From Pandoraea bronchicola (GTDB lineage Bacteria; Pseudomonadota; Gammaproteobacteria; Burkholderiales; Burkholderiaceae), in NCBI RefSeq assembly GCF_902459805.1, contig NZ_CABPST010000001.1, positions 744,001 through 808,000 on the forward strand: a DNA stretch of 64,000 nucleotides, read 5' to 3'. The notes beneath the pieces were generated by a model. That model did not search any database, was not told where the DNA came from, and saw nothing but the letters and a program-made list of their open reading frames with translations. This document shows, in pieces, positions 36,143 to 44,241 of the stretch (positions are counted from its first letter, which is position 1; every line of letters begins with the position of its first letter). Both the position numbers and the translations under genes were made by a program.

Positions 36143-37048
36143 TTACCGGTAGCTTTGCTGAGCCTTCCCTGACTCCGCCAGCAACCAGTGGCGAAAGTTG
36201 ACAATGTGGGGCTGCGACTCGACACCCTTCGGGCAGACAAAGTAGTAGGCCACGGGAGAAGGGAAAGGCACATCGAAAAGCCGTACCAGACTGCCATCGC
36301 CGATTTCGGCTTCGACGTGTCCGCTTCTCGCCAGTGCAATTCCCTGCCCCAACAGCGCCGCTTCAATCGTCATGTTGGTGTCGGCAAATCTGACGTTTTC
36401 CTTGAGCGCGGAAATCGCCACACCGACTTGTTGAAACCAAAGTGACCATTTCGGCACTAGATCGGAACCATCACGCGTGAGCAGCGGGTAGCGTAATAGT
36501 TCGGCAGGTTCGCGTGGTACGCCGAAGCGGTTCAGAAGCTCGGGACTGGCCACCGGAAAAATCTGTTCCCTGAACATGAAGTCCGAATGCAGCGCCGGGT
36601 AATTCCCACTACCGAAACGGATCGCAACGTCCGGTTCCGTGCTCGAAAAATTGATGGCGGTGTCGGTGCTTTCGAGTGTGACCAGAATTTCCGGGTGCTG
36701 CCGGGACAAACTCGGCAGTCGGGGAAGCAGCCACTTCAGGGCGAAGGAATAGGTCGTACTGACTCTGAGCCTCACTCGGCCCTTTTCCTCTCTCAGATCG
36801 GCGAGCGTTGCCCCCAGACTCATGAAAAACTCGCGCACGATCGGCGCGAGGGCAGCGCCTGCCGGTGTCAGACGCAATGACCTGCCTCGCTCAAAGAGCT
36901 GCAACCCCCACAGGTCTTCGAGGTGCTTTAGCTGATGACTGACGGCACTTTGGGTGATATGCAGCTCTTCTGACGCGGCGGTAAACGTTGCGTGTCGTGT
37001 CGCGACCTCAAAAGCGCGCAAAGTGGCTGTAGGCGGCAGATCTCTCAT
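36143..37048 (-). CDS. LysR-family transcriptional regulator (GcvA-like)
   Basis: A 301-residue regulator with helix-turn-helix ATFTAASEELHITQSAVSHQ (about residues 20-39) and the GcvA-type start LPPTATLRAFEVATRHATFT. The effector domain contains EPDVAIRFGSGNYPAL, typical of that subgroup. It precedes the EamA and PanE-like genes on the same strand and probably controls them. GC content is lower than in the neighbouring carriers, in line with joint acquisition of the trio. Confidence 0.86.
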   Translation of the reverse strand: MRDLPPTATLRAFEVATRHATFTAASEELHITQSAVSHQLKHLEDLWGLQLFERGRSLRLTPAGAALAPIVREFFMSLGATLADLREEKGRVRLRVSTTYSFALKWLLPRLPSLSRQHPEILVTLESTDTAINFSSTEPDVAIRFGSGNYPALHSDFMFREQIFPVASPELLNRFGVPREPAELLRYPLLTRDGSDLVPKWSLWFQQVGVAISALKENVRFADTNMTIEAALLGQGIALARSGHVEAEIGDGSLVRLFDVPFPSPVAYYFVCPKGVESQPHIVNFRHWLLAESGKAQQSYR

Positions 37049-37398
37049 GTCATCGCTTCCTCGGTGAGCATTTCAAAATTTCACACGTATGAATCGATGC
37101 TCATCATGGGGCCTCTCGCCACTGCGCTCAAGATGCCCATTCGCGATGCCCTCGGCGCCCCCTGCGGACGATGAATATGGGCGTCACCAGAAAAGCTGCG
37201 CGTGGTAATGCCGTGCGCAGTCCCAAAGCGGGTCTTCGTGGAAACAGTTATCGGCCGAACACACATGCGCCGGACGCTGGCTCGAGCGCTAACGCGCTAA
37301 CGCGCTCGCGCCGTCGCGGCCGGCGAATACGCCACACAACTCACCATGCCTCAGCCATTTCTATTCCCGATAACGGCTTTTATGCCTTTCGACAATGC
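37049..37398. other. Intergenic region
   Basis: A 350-base gap between the LysR gene and the MFS gene. No supported gene. A short tandem CGCTAACG (two copies, near 37287-37305) is the only repeat seen. The promoter of the LysR gene should lie at its left end. Confidence 0.4.
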
Positions 37399-38754
37399 TT
37401 AGGCCCGTGAGCGGCCACGATGCGACCAGACAAAGAGCGGCCACGCCAGCGCGGCGCACAGCAGGCCGCCCGCCCACACCAGCCCCCAGCCGCCAATCGA
37501 CAGCAACAACGGGATTGTCAGCGGCGTGAGAAACATCGTGAGGAAGACGCCTGTGTTGCCAATGCCGAGCGCCGTCCCAGCGCGCGAGGCACCGGCAAGC
37601 GTCGCCAGTTCCGTGAACGCGACGCCATGCCACGCCGACGCCACGACACCCCCTGCGATCAGCAGCGCGATCATCCACGGCGTGCCGTGCGCCAGCCACT
37701 CGGGACGATGCGCGAGCACCGCCACGAGCAGCGCCAGCAACGCGAACACTATGCCGACGACAATCGTGCACACTCGCAGATACGCCGGACGATTACGACG
37801 CTTATCCGTATAGCGCCCGCTCCACACACGGGTGATCGCCGCGCCCGTCTGCACCGCCCCCAGCGTGAGCGAAATCGTCGCCACGCTCGCATGGGCAACG
37901 TCATGCAGAAACACCGTGCCAAACGTCAGCACGGCGATCTGCGGCATCGCGAGGACGGCCATACCGAGTGCGGTGCTCAGCAGACGGGCGTCGCGCAATG
38001 GGGTGTAGCTCACGGCCGGGTGCCCGCCCGTGGCGCTCGATGCACGGGCTACCGTACTCGCGGTTTCATGCGGCTCCTCCGGCGGCTCAAGCAGCCACAA
38101 CCACGCCATGAACGCTGCGGCGACACTCGCGAGCGCCAATCCAAAATACACCGCGCCGAAGCCGAAATGCAGTGCCGTCCCCGGCAACACCAGCGCGCCG
38201 ATGCCGCCCCCCAGCGGCACGGCGCACTGCCGGACACTCATCGCGAGACCGCGCTCGCTGTCGTGAAACCACCGCATGACCGCACGCCCGCTCGATCCGT
38301 TCACGCTGCCACCGAGCACGCCGATGGCCAACATCCCCGCGGCCAGCATCGGCATCGACGGCACGAAATGCTTCGTCGGCACGCCCCACAACGCCAGGCC
38401 GACGAGCGCCGCCGCGGTCACCAGCAGTCCCACGAGCAGCACGCGCCGGTCGCCCCAGCGGTCGGTGAGCATGCCCCACGGCAATTCGGAAATGGCGATG
38501 CCCAGGCCGATCATGCCGAGCACAACGCCGAGATCACCGTTGGCCAGCGCGTAGGCGTGGCGCATCTGCACGGCGGTGGCGGGAATGCCGCCCATCGCGG
38601 CGGCAAAGCTGCAGTTGGCCGCCACGCCGACCCCCAACACCTTCCAGCGATGGTGACGGTCGAGCCCGTGAGTCACGGGCGATGCATGCGACACCGCCAG
38701 CACTGGCGGCGCCTGATGGGCAGTAGCAGGGACAGTACACAGACGTTCATTCAT
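37399..38754 (-). CDS. MFS transporter
   Basis: A 451-residue carrier with about 12 helices, the loop motif GMLTDRWGDRRVLL after helix 2 and a longer central loop rich in Ala/Ser/Thr. No substrate can be assigned. The start at 38754 leaves a 32-residue cytoplasmic lead; an in-frame ATG at 38811 and GTG at 38823 would add up to 23 residues and cannot be excluded, since none has a good ribosome-binding site. It is divergent from a LysR gene at 38994, which may regulate it. Confidence 0.8.
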   Translation of the reverse strand: MNERLCTVPATAHQAPPVLAVSHASPVTHGLDRHHRWKVLGVGVAANCSFAAAMGGIPATAVQMRHAYALANGDLGVVLGMIGLGIAISELPWGMLTDRWGDRRVLLVGLLVTAAALVGLALWGVPTKHFVPSMPMLAAGMLAIGVLGGSVNGSSGRAVMRWFHDSERGLAMSVRQCAVPLGGGIGALVLPGTALHFGFGAVYFGLALASVAAAFMAWLWLLEPPEEPHETASTVARASSATGGHPAVSYTPLRDARLLSTALGMAVLAMPQIAVLTFGTVFLHDVAHASVATISLTLGAVQTGAAITRVWSGRYTDKRRNRPAYLRVCTIVVGIVFALLALLVAVLAHRPEWLAHGTPWMIALLIAGGVVASAWHGVAFTELATLAGASRAGTALGIGNTGVFLTMFLTPLTIPLLLSIGGWGLVWAGGLLCAALAWPLFVWSHRGRSRA

Positions 38755-38913
38755 ATGTGACACGGTGCGCGGCCCGCAGGCACGCGTCTCAGAGGGGAGA
38801 GGTCGCGGCATCCCGTCTCGCACCCAACCAAGGATAGGAACACCACGCTCCGCATCGTACGGATAGACAATCCATCGGAAAAGCGGGAAAATTCGATGAC
38901 TTATATCGTGTTT

Positions 38914-38941
38914 TCCGGATTAAGTGAGGATTCAGTCCGGA
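38914..38941. promoter_or_regulatory. Paired TCCGGA sites in MFS/LysR divergent promoter
   Basis: The palindrome TCCGGA occurs at 38914-38919 and 38936-38941, 22 bases apart (two helical turns), 50-80 bases before the LysR start. The spacing suits a LysR tetramer; function is inferred. Confidence 0.3.
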
Positions 38942-38993
38942 TGTGGCGGTGTGTCGTCCGCGCCGCCAGCGCGATCCCCTCCCGAGAGTCGCC

Positions 38994-39887
38994 ATGAACG
39001 CCCGCGCCTTCGATCTCACGCAGTTGCGTACCTTTATCGCCATTCACGACGCCGGCAGTATTTCGGCGGCGGCGGAGCAGATATTCCTGTCGCAATCGAC
39101 CGTCAGCGAACAGCTCAAGAAGCTCGAAGAGCGCGCCGGACAGCCGTTGCTCGTGCGTTCGCGCAAAGGCATGCGCCCGACCCCTGCCGGCACGCGGCTG
39201 CTGGCTTATGCACGGCAGATCGCGGCGCTGTCCGAGGCAGCCTTCGAAGATCTGCAAGGCGTGCTGCTCGATGGCGAGTTACGCATCGCCATCACGGACT
39301 ATTACCGTCCGCACGACGTTGGCCGTGTGCTCAAGCGGTTCACCAGCCTGTATCCGCGCTTGCGCTTGCATGTGAGTGCCATGCAAAGCGCGCAGATCGA
39401 GCGCACCGCGCTGACCGGCGAACACTTCGACGTCGGGTTGGCGTTACGGCTGATGAATGAGGATGTTGGCAAAGGGGCCAGAGCATTGGGCTATCGAACG
39501 CCCGGCACGCTGGTGCGCCGCGAGCGTCTCGTGTGGGCGATGTCGTCGACGCTGGCCGAGCCTGTCGGTGAGCCGCTGCCGCTGGTGACGCTGCCGCCGT
39601 CGTGCGCGCTGCAGAGTCTCGTGCTCGCCGTGCTCGAGCGGCACAAAGTGCCGTATCGCGTCTCTCACTCGGCGGCAGGCGTGGCCGGCATGCAACTGGC
39701 GCTCGGCGCAGGCCTGGGAATCTCCTGCCTGAACGAATCGGCGCTCACCCCCGACCTCATCGTGTGCCCACCATCACTCGGTCTGCCGCCGCTGCCCCGC
39801 GCGGAATTCCACCTGCTGCCCGGACGCGCCGAAGAAACCGATCTGATACGACATGCGCGCAATGCGCTGCTGCGGCTCTTCGCGTGA
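38994..39887 (+). CDS. LysR-family transcriptional regulator
   Basis: A 297-residue regulator. The helix-turn-helix reads SAAAEQIFLSQSTVSEQLKK (about residues 22-41), followed by an effector domain. The start at 38994 gives the standard LysR beginning (FDLTQLRTFIAIHDAGS); the frame extends 17 codons up without support. It is divergent from the MFS gene and probably its regulator. A small conserved-looking gene follows 50 bases downstream. Confidence 0.86.
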   Translation: MNARAFDLTQLRTFIAIHDAGSISAAAEQIFLSQSTVSEQLKKLEERAGQPLLVRSRKGMRPTPAGTRLLAYARQIAALSEAAFEDLQGVLLDGELRIAITDYYRPHDVGRVLKRFTSLYPRLRLHVSAMQSAQIERTALTGEHFDVGLALRLMNEDVGKGARALGYRTPGTLVRRERLVWAMSSTLAEPVGEPLPLVTLPPSCALQSLVLAVLERHKVPYRVSHSAAGVAGMQLALGAGLGISCLNESALTPDLIVCPPSLGLPPLPRAEFHLLPGRAEETDLIRHARNALLRLFA

Positions 39888-39937
39888 TACCTTTGCCCCC
39901 TTGATCCCGATTTTGTCCGCTTACTGCGGTTGCCGTC

Positions 39938-40312
39938 ATGCCGGAAGCCACGCCGATTCGTCTGAATTTCAACACCCGCCGCGCGCTGTTGTTCGCGCTG
40001 ACAGCCGAGCGTCTGTCGGCGTTCTACGAGCATGGGCAATGGATGACGGACAAGCAGGGCGCCACACTCGCGCAGATGTGGCTATCGCGCTCGAAGCTGC
40101 AATTGCCGCTGGAGGAACGGCGTCTGCTCTCGACGCTGAGCGACGATTTCGCGCGCGAGCTGGCCGGCACGCTCTCTCGCGAAGCCGGCCTGTATACCGC
40201 ACATGAAATGATGGAATCGCTCGACGCGGATTATGCGTACGCGTCGGTGGTGGCGCAGGATTTGCTGGAAGATTGCACGCGACGCCTCGTCGAGGCAGGC
40301 GTGACGGAATAA
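39938..40312 (+). CDS. Hypothetical protein
   Basis: A 124-residue, mainly helical soluble protein (RRALLFALTAERLSAFYEHG near the N-terminus). No signal peptide, no recognised domain. Its acidic, leucine-rich helices suggest a small regulatory or binding protein, but nothing identifies a function. It follows the LysR gene closely on the same strand, and its codon use matches the chromosome. Confidence 0.6.
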   Translation: MPEATPIRLNFNTRRALLFALTAERLSAFYEHGQWMTDKQGATLAQMWLSRSKLQLPLEERRLLSTLSDDFARELAGTLSREAGLYTAHEMMESLDADYAYASVVAQDLLEDCTRRLVEAGVTE

Positions 40313-40368
40313 CCGCGCGTCATCAGGATGTGCCGGGACTGACCGGCGACAGCGGCAACGTGACGTCG

Positions 40369-40722
40369 TCAGGCGACGATGCCACGCTCCTGCACCAGCA
40401 CCCAGGGGGCGACAACGACGGCCCAAAGCTCCGGCGTGCGCTCGGCGAAATCGGTGGCGTGGTTGGCTTGCATGCGTTGCACCATGCCCGACGAGAGCCA
40501 TTGAGACACGGTGTCCTTATCGTCGTTGGCGACTGCCTCGGCGACCGACACGAGGTCGACACCGGGGGCGACGTACAGCAACACGCCGCGCGCGAAAAAC
40601 GACTCCAGATCCTTCCAGTCGATCTTGGCGGTTTCACTGAGCAGGCGCAGATAGACGTCGCTCGCCCCCGACGCGGCGTTTTGCAGGGGTTGATCTGATT
40701 TGGCGGGCTTGGGCGAATCCAT
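40369..40722 (-). CDS. DUF2288 family protein
   Basis: A 117-residue soluble protein. The core (TAKIDWKDLESFFARG, then GVDLVSVAEAVANDD and an aromatic VVAPWVLVQERG end) matches the pattern of DUF2288 proteins, which are small and uncharacterised. The start at 40722 has GGAG about 10 bases upstream; the open frame runs 51 codons further without support. Confidence 0.7.
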   Translation of the reverse strand: MDSPKPAKSDQPLQNAASGASDVYLRLLSETAKIDWKDLESFFARGVLLYVAPGVDLVSVAEAVANDDKDTVSQWLSSGMVQRMQANHATDFAERTPELWAVVVAPWVLVQERGIVA

Positions 40723-40914
40723 GACAGCGGGGCTCCGGGGCAGCGCAGGCCGGAAAACGGTGGCGTGCGGGAAAGCGTAAATGACGAAAACCCGCATTGT
40801 AATGCGCCCCGGCGTGCGCGACGGTGGTAGCATCGGAACCCCACGTATGACGTCGGTGTCGCAGTGACATGGCACGGCCGCTGCGTGGTGGCTAACGTTT
40901 TACCGAGGAACCGC

Positions 40915-41337
40915 ATGTCCAAACAAAAAACCGATCCCAAGCTGGAACAAGCCCTGACGCGCGGCGATCTCGCCATGCGCCAGATCAACTCTGCCCGTGC
41001 GACTGCGCTGCTGCGTGCGCTTGGCGAGATGATCGTGGCAGCGTCGGCGACGATCGGCGTCGAAGCGGTGGTAGACGTGCCTAACGGCGACAAAGTCTAC
41101 GACCCGGAAGGCGGAGTGTGGCCGCAGGCACTCGTTCTGTCGTTCGACGGCCCCATCGACGAAGCTGACGAAGAAGAACTGCGCACCGTGCAGTTGATCG
41201 CCGACAAGCATCCGGAGACGTTCCAGGTGGTGTGGCACCGCGCCGACGGCAAGATGGGCCGCCACGAAGCGCGTCCGCTCGCGATGGTCGCTTTCCTGAC
41301 CGACGTCGAAGTGCCGTGGCTCGACGACGACGCCTGA
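40915..41337 (+). CDS. Conserved hypothetical protein
   Basis: A 140-residue acidic soluble protein. N-terminal helices (MRQINSARATALLRALGEM) precede a mixed region ending in EVPWLDDDA. No family recognised. The ATG at 40915 has GAGGA 7 bases upstream, and a terminator follows the stop, so the gene is well framed. Confidence 0.65.
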   Translation: MSKQKTDPKLEQALTRGDLAMRQINSARATALLRALGEMIVAASATIGVEAVVDVPNGDKVYDPEGGVWPQALVLSFDGPIDEADEEELRTVQLIADKHPETFQVVWHRADGKMGRHEARPLAMVAFLTDVEVPWLDDDA

Positions 41338-41407
41338 TGCCTCATCGACACTGACGGCAAGCGGGACAGCAGACGCTGCCCCTCCCGGAAAGTGGGTAAG
41401 TGCAGAC

Positions 41408-41440
41408 CGCCGCCCGAGGCTCACGCCTGGGCGGCGTTTT
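41408..41440 (+). terminator. Rho-independent terminator
   Basis: CGCCGCCC and GGGCGGCG (41408-41415, 41429-41436) plus GGC/GCC form a stem with one internal mismatch, followed by TTTT. It lies between the convergent hypothetical and EamA genes. Confidence 0.75.
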
Positions 41441-41471
41441 CGTCTGGTCGCCGGCCGGATGCTCCGTCACC

Positions 41472-42359
41472 TCATCGATCAGACCTTCGCCGGACCGCAA
41501 TCAAGAGTCCTGCCGCGATACAGGCCGCGCCAAGCATTCCGGCATGACTTAGCCGGTCGCCAAAAAGTGCGAATCCAAAGCCTGTGGCAAATAGCGGATC
41601 GCTGGTCTCGATGATCTGCACTTTGCTCGCCTGCCCTGTCTCCACCGCTCGCGTTGTGAAGTAGAAGCCGCCAATCGTCGGTAGCAGGACAAGCGCGCAT
41701 AGCGTCATCCATGCGAAACCGTCAGGTACCGCGAACCCTTCGTGCGCAAGCGGCACCAGCAGAAAGACACTTCCGAACCCGAATAGCCAGACGAGCTGAG
41801 GTAATCCCGAGCCGATCCCGAACCACTTGGAGAGGAAGATGAACAATGCATAGCCGCAGCCGCCGGCCAAAGCCAAGGCAATACCCGCCAAACTCCCGGT
41901 GACGCCATGCTCGAACAGACTCATCAGGCCCACGCCCATGACGATCGCGGCGAAGGCAACCACCTTCTGACGCGTGACTTTCTCCCTGAGAAACAGGCCG
42001 GACAACGCGATCGTGGCGCCACCCGCGGCATACGTCAGAAAGGAAACCAACGGGATTGACGCTTCGGCGAACGCCTTCGTCTCGAAGTAATAGAGGCCGA
42101 AGATCCCCAAAAACGAGAGACAGGCAAACTGGGGCCAGCGCCTGCCGAGGCTGACGGTTTGCGTCATGAGTTGCGCTCGACAGGCACAGAGTCCGCAGAC
42201 TAACAAGAACGCGCCGAAGCACTTCCAGAAGGCGATCTGCGCGGGGGTCGCCCCTTGATCGAATCCGGTCCGCGTCAACACGCCGATTGTGCCGTTCAGG
42301 AGCGCGGCGATCAGCGCACAGCGCTCTGGCCCGTAGCTCATGCGATGGGAAAAACGCAT
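41472..42359 (-). CDS. EamA/DMT family transporter
   Basis: A 295-residue membrane protein with ten predicted helices in two EamA halves (FWKCFGAFLLVCGLCACRAQ, then ETSDPLFATGFGFALFGDRL). Substrate unknown. The start could be 42359 or the ATG at 42341 (MSYGPERCALI), which is closer to the usual family start. GC content is lower than the chromosome average here, and a decayed gene lies directly upstream, so this pair looks like an acquired or eroding segment. Confidence 0.78.
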   Translation of the reverse strand: MRFSHRMSYGPERCALIAALLNGTIGVLTRTGFDQGATPAQIAFWKCFGAFLLVCGLCACRAQLMTQTVSLGRRWPQFACLSFLGIFGLYYFETKAFAEASIPLVSFLTYAAGGATIALSGLFLREKVTRQKVVAFAAIVMGVGLMSLFEHGVTGSLAGIALALAGGCGYALFIFLSKWFGIGSGLPQLVWLFGFGSVFLLVPLAHEGFAVPDGFAWMTLCALVLLPTIGGFYFTTRAVETGQASKVQIIETSDPLFATGFGFALFGDRLSHAGMLGAACIAAGLLIAVRRRSDR

Positions 42360-42396
42360 ATCCGATGTGGAGTGAATCTGGACTTGAGTCGCGCCG

Positions 42397-42871
42397 TCAG
42401 GGCGTTGGGGGCGTTCTCACGAAGTTGATAAAGGACACGCGTCTATTGCGGTCCGATGAAAAGATTCCGCCCCATCGGTCATCCCATTCGGCGAACGTGC
42501 CGTCTAAGCGACTCTGAAGCAGGGATTTGATGTATCGAACCGTCAATCGGCCGCATATCGCGCCCAAAACGAATCGTCGAAAGAAGCCGGGGCCTGGAGG
42601 GATCTCGTATACGCCTGCGTCTTTCAATTCCCGGAAATCCGGATCATGAACGGCGTCGCCCAATCGTGAGTGATGCGCGATCACATGGGATTGTCGATAT
42701 GACGATAATCCAGACGTAATCGGAAACGATGGAGACAAATCCGCGGTAGTTATTTCGCTCGCACAATGCTTTGATACGGCGCTTCTGGTCCCCCGACAGC
42801 TCAAGATCCGCATACATGCGCACCATCATCCCCCCCATCAACATCCCGATGACGGAAGAGGGTGCCCCCAT
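42397..42871 (-). pseudogene. Remnant of a membrane fatty acid desaturase-like gene
   Basis: Two overlapping frames each hold half of what looks like one protein. The first (from 42871 or the Met at about 42817) gives YADLELSGDQKRRIKALCER and an aborted hydrophobic segment. The second continues with SYRQSHVIAHHSRLGD (a His box of the HxxxHH kind), then HDPDFRELKDAGVYEIPPGP and FFRRFVLGAICGRLTVRYI. This order recalls soluble-tail/His-box regions of membrane desaturases, with the stretch carrying the first His box deleted, the frame shifted near 42690, and the C-terminus lost. Family assignment is from pattern memory only. A degraded gene is more certain than its identity. Confidence 0.5.
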
Positions 42872-43054
42872 TTTCCGTCAACACCCATCACGCTCCGAGG
42901 GGGAAGCGCGCACCGAATTTGACCTCGCATTCTGCCAGCGAAAACAGGCCGGCAGAACGCGATCCGGTGCGAAAAATCAGATTTCAGAATTTACGGATGA
43001 CTATCTCGCGCTGAATTCGCCGACACACGCGTGACGGCATCGCGGCCGCGCCGA

Positions 43055-43768
43055 TCAGATCGACGCCAGCGCAAACGTGCTGCCCGTCGCGATCTTGTCG
43101 ATGGCGCCGCCTTGCCTGAAGTGCAACGCGTCGAACTCGCCGAGCACCGTAGCGTTCTCGCCCTGCACGTGGAGTGCCGTCCCTTCGGGAATGGCGACGA
43201 CGCTTTCGTCGGGATTGATCGCCAGATACTCGGCCAGACGCTCCTCGCGCGACTCCCCGTTGTGCCCCGCCGGCTTACCGCTGATGAAGTGCGGATTCAC
43301 CTGAAACGGGATCAGGTTGAGCGCCTTGAGCGTCGGCGGCTCGACGATGGGCATGTCATTGGTCGTGCGGATGGTCGGGCAGACGACGTTCGCCCCGGCG
43401 CTCCACCCCACATACGGCATGCCCGCATTCACTCGTTCGCGCAGCAAGCCCACGATGCCTGCGTTGTACAGGCGATCGAGCAGAGCGAACGTGTTGCCGC
43501 CGCCCACCACTACGGCTTGCGCCTGCTCGACGGCCGCGCGGGCGTCCTTATGATGGTGAATCGATTCGAGCACATAGCCCAGCCGATCGAACGTCGGCTT
43601 CACGCGCGCTTCGTACTCGTCATAGCTGAACGTAATGCCGCCGGCGTAGGGCACGAACAAGACGCTTTTCACGCGATCCCTGAGCACCGCATGCACCTGA
43701 TCGTCGGCGTGCGCCAGAAAGCCCAGGTTGCCCTTGCGGGAGCTGCTCATCATCAAGATCTGTTTCAC
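43055..43768 (-). CDS. pepE: Dipeptidase E (peptidase family S51)
   Basis: A 237-residue cytoplasmic serine peptidase that cleaves dipeptides with N-terminal Asp. The nucleophile Ser123 lies in GWSAGANVVCPTIRTTNDMP, Asp138 is in the same stretch, and His160 is in FQVNPHF, matching the E. coli PepE triad. GGGNTF precedes the active site. The start is GTG at 43766-43768 with AGGAGG nearby; an ATG start is not available at a sensible place. Confidence 0.92.
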   Translation of the reverse strand: MKQILMMSSSRKGNLGFLAHADDQVHAVLRDRVKSVLFVPYAGGITFSYDEYEARVKPTFDRLGYVLESIHHHKDARAAVEQAQAVVVGGGNTFALLDRLYNAGIVGLLRERVNAGMPYVGWSAGANVVCPTIRTTNDMPIVEPPTLKALNLIPFQVNPHFISGKPAGHNGESREERLAEYLAINPDESVVAIPEGTALHVQGENATVLGEFDALHFRQGGAIDKIATGSTFALASI

Positions 43769-44241
43769 GACTCATGCCTCCTGGGCAGATGTTTTCGGGG
43801 GGACGGCCCGCTTCCGGCGCACGGCGCGCGTTCGATGCAGACGATGAGTGTACCTGTCGCCTAGTCCGACGCCTTCCCCCTGTCCGTCGCCGGCATTGCC
43901 CTTTCGCATGGCAACGCGCTCATTTCTCATGAAGTGAAACGTCATACCGAATGCTGCAACCGCACGTGGGAAAACGAGTACCGGGCGAGTACCGGGCGCA
44001 AAGCCTCATGGTGCCGTCGTCATACGACAATCCTTATGCCACCTATAAGCTACGGGGGTGTCGCGACTCGAAATCCCGGGTTTCCGAGCGCCCGGAGAAG
44101 GATTACACTCAGACTCTTATATAAGACTGCCCCTTATCGTCTGCCCTGCTGAAGATCTTCCGGCGAGATACGTGCCGGTGTGAGCGTCAGGCGCCTGGAC
44201 GAAATCGCGTCAACCTGGTTTTCAAACTCGAGTACAGCATC
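43769..44241. other. Intergenic region upstream of malate synthase G
   Basis: A 473-base divergent gap. A possible 72-codon frame (43934-44152) lacks a ribosome-binding site and coding composition. The right half contains the palindrome at 44115-44126 and should hold the glcB promoter. The left end holds the pepE promoter. Confidence 0.5.
44115..44126. promoter_or_regulatory. Palindrome upstream of glcB (TCTTATATAAGA)
   Basis: A perfect 12-base palindrome 116 bases before the glcB start, AT-rich in a GC-rich region. Its symmetry suits a dimeric helix-turn-helix regulator of central carbon genes, but it also resembles a promoter core; the regulator is not identified. Confidence 0.4.

Noticed and set aside
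37280-37310. Tandem CGCTAACG as a functional repeat
   Set aside because: Two copies only, in a non-coding gap, with no symmetry or neighbouring gene to explain it.
43934-44152. 72-codon frame upstream of glcB
   Set aside because: No ribosome-binding site, unusual composition for this genome, and it overlaps the promoter region.
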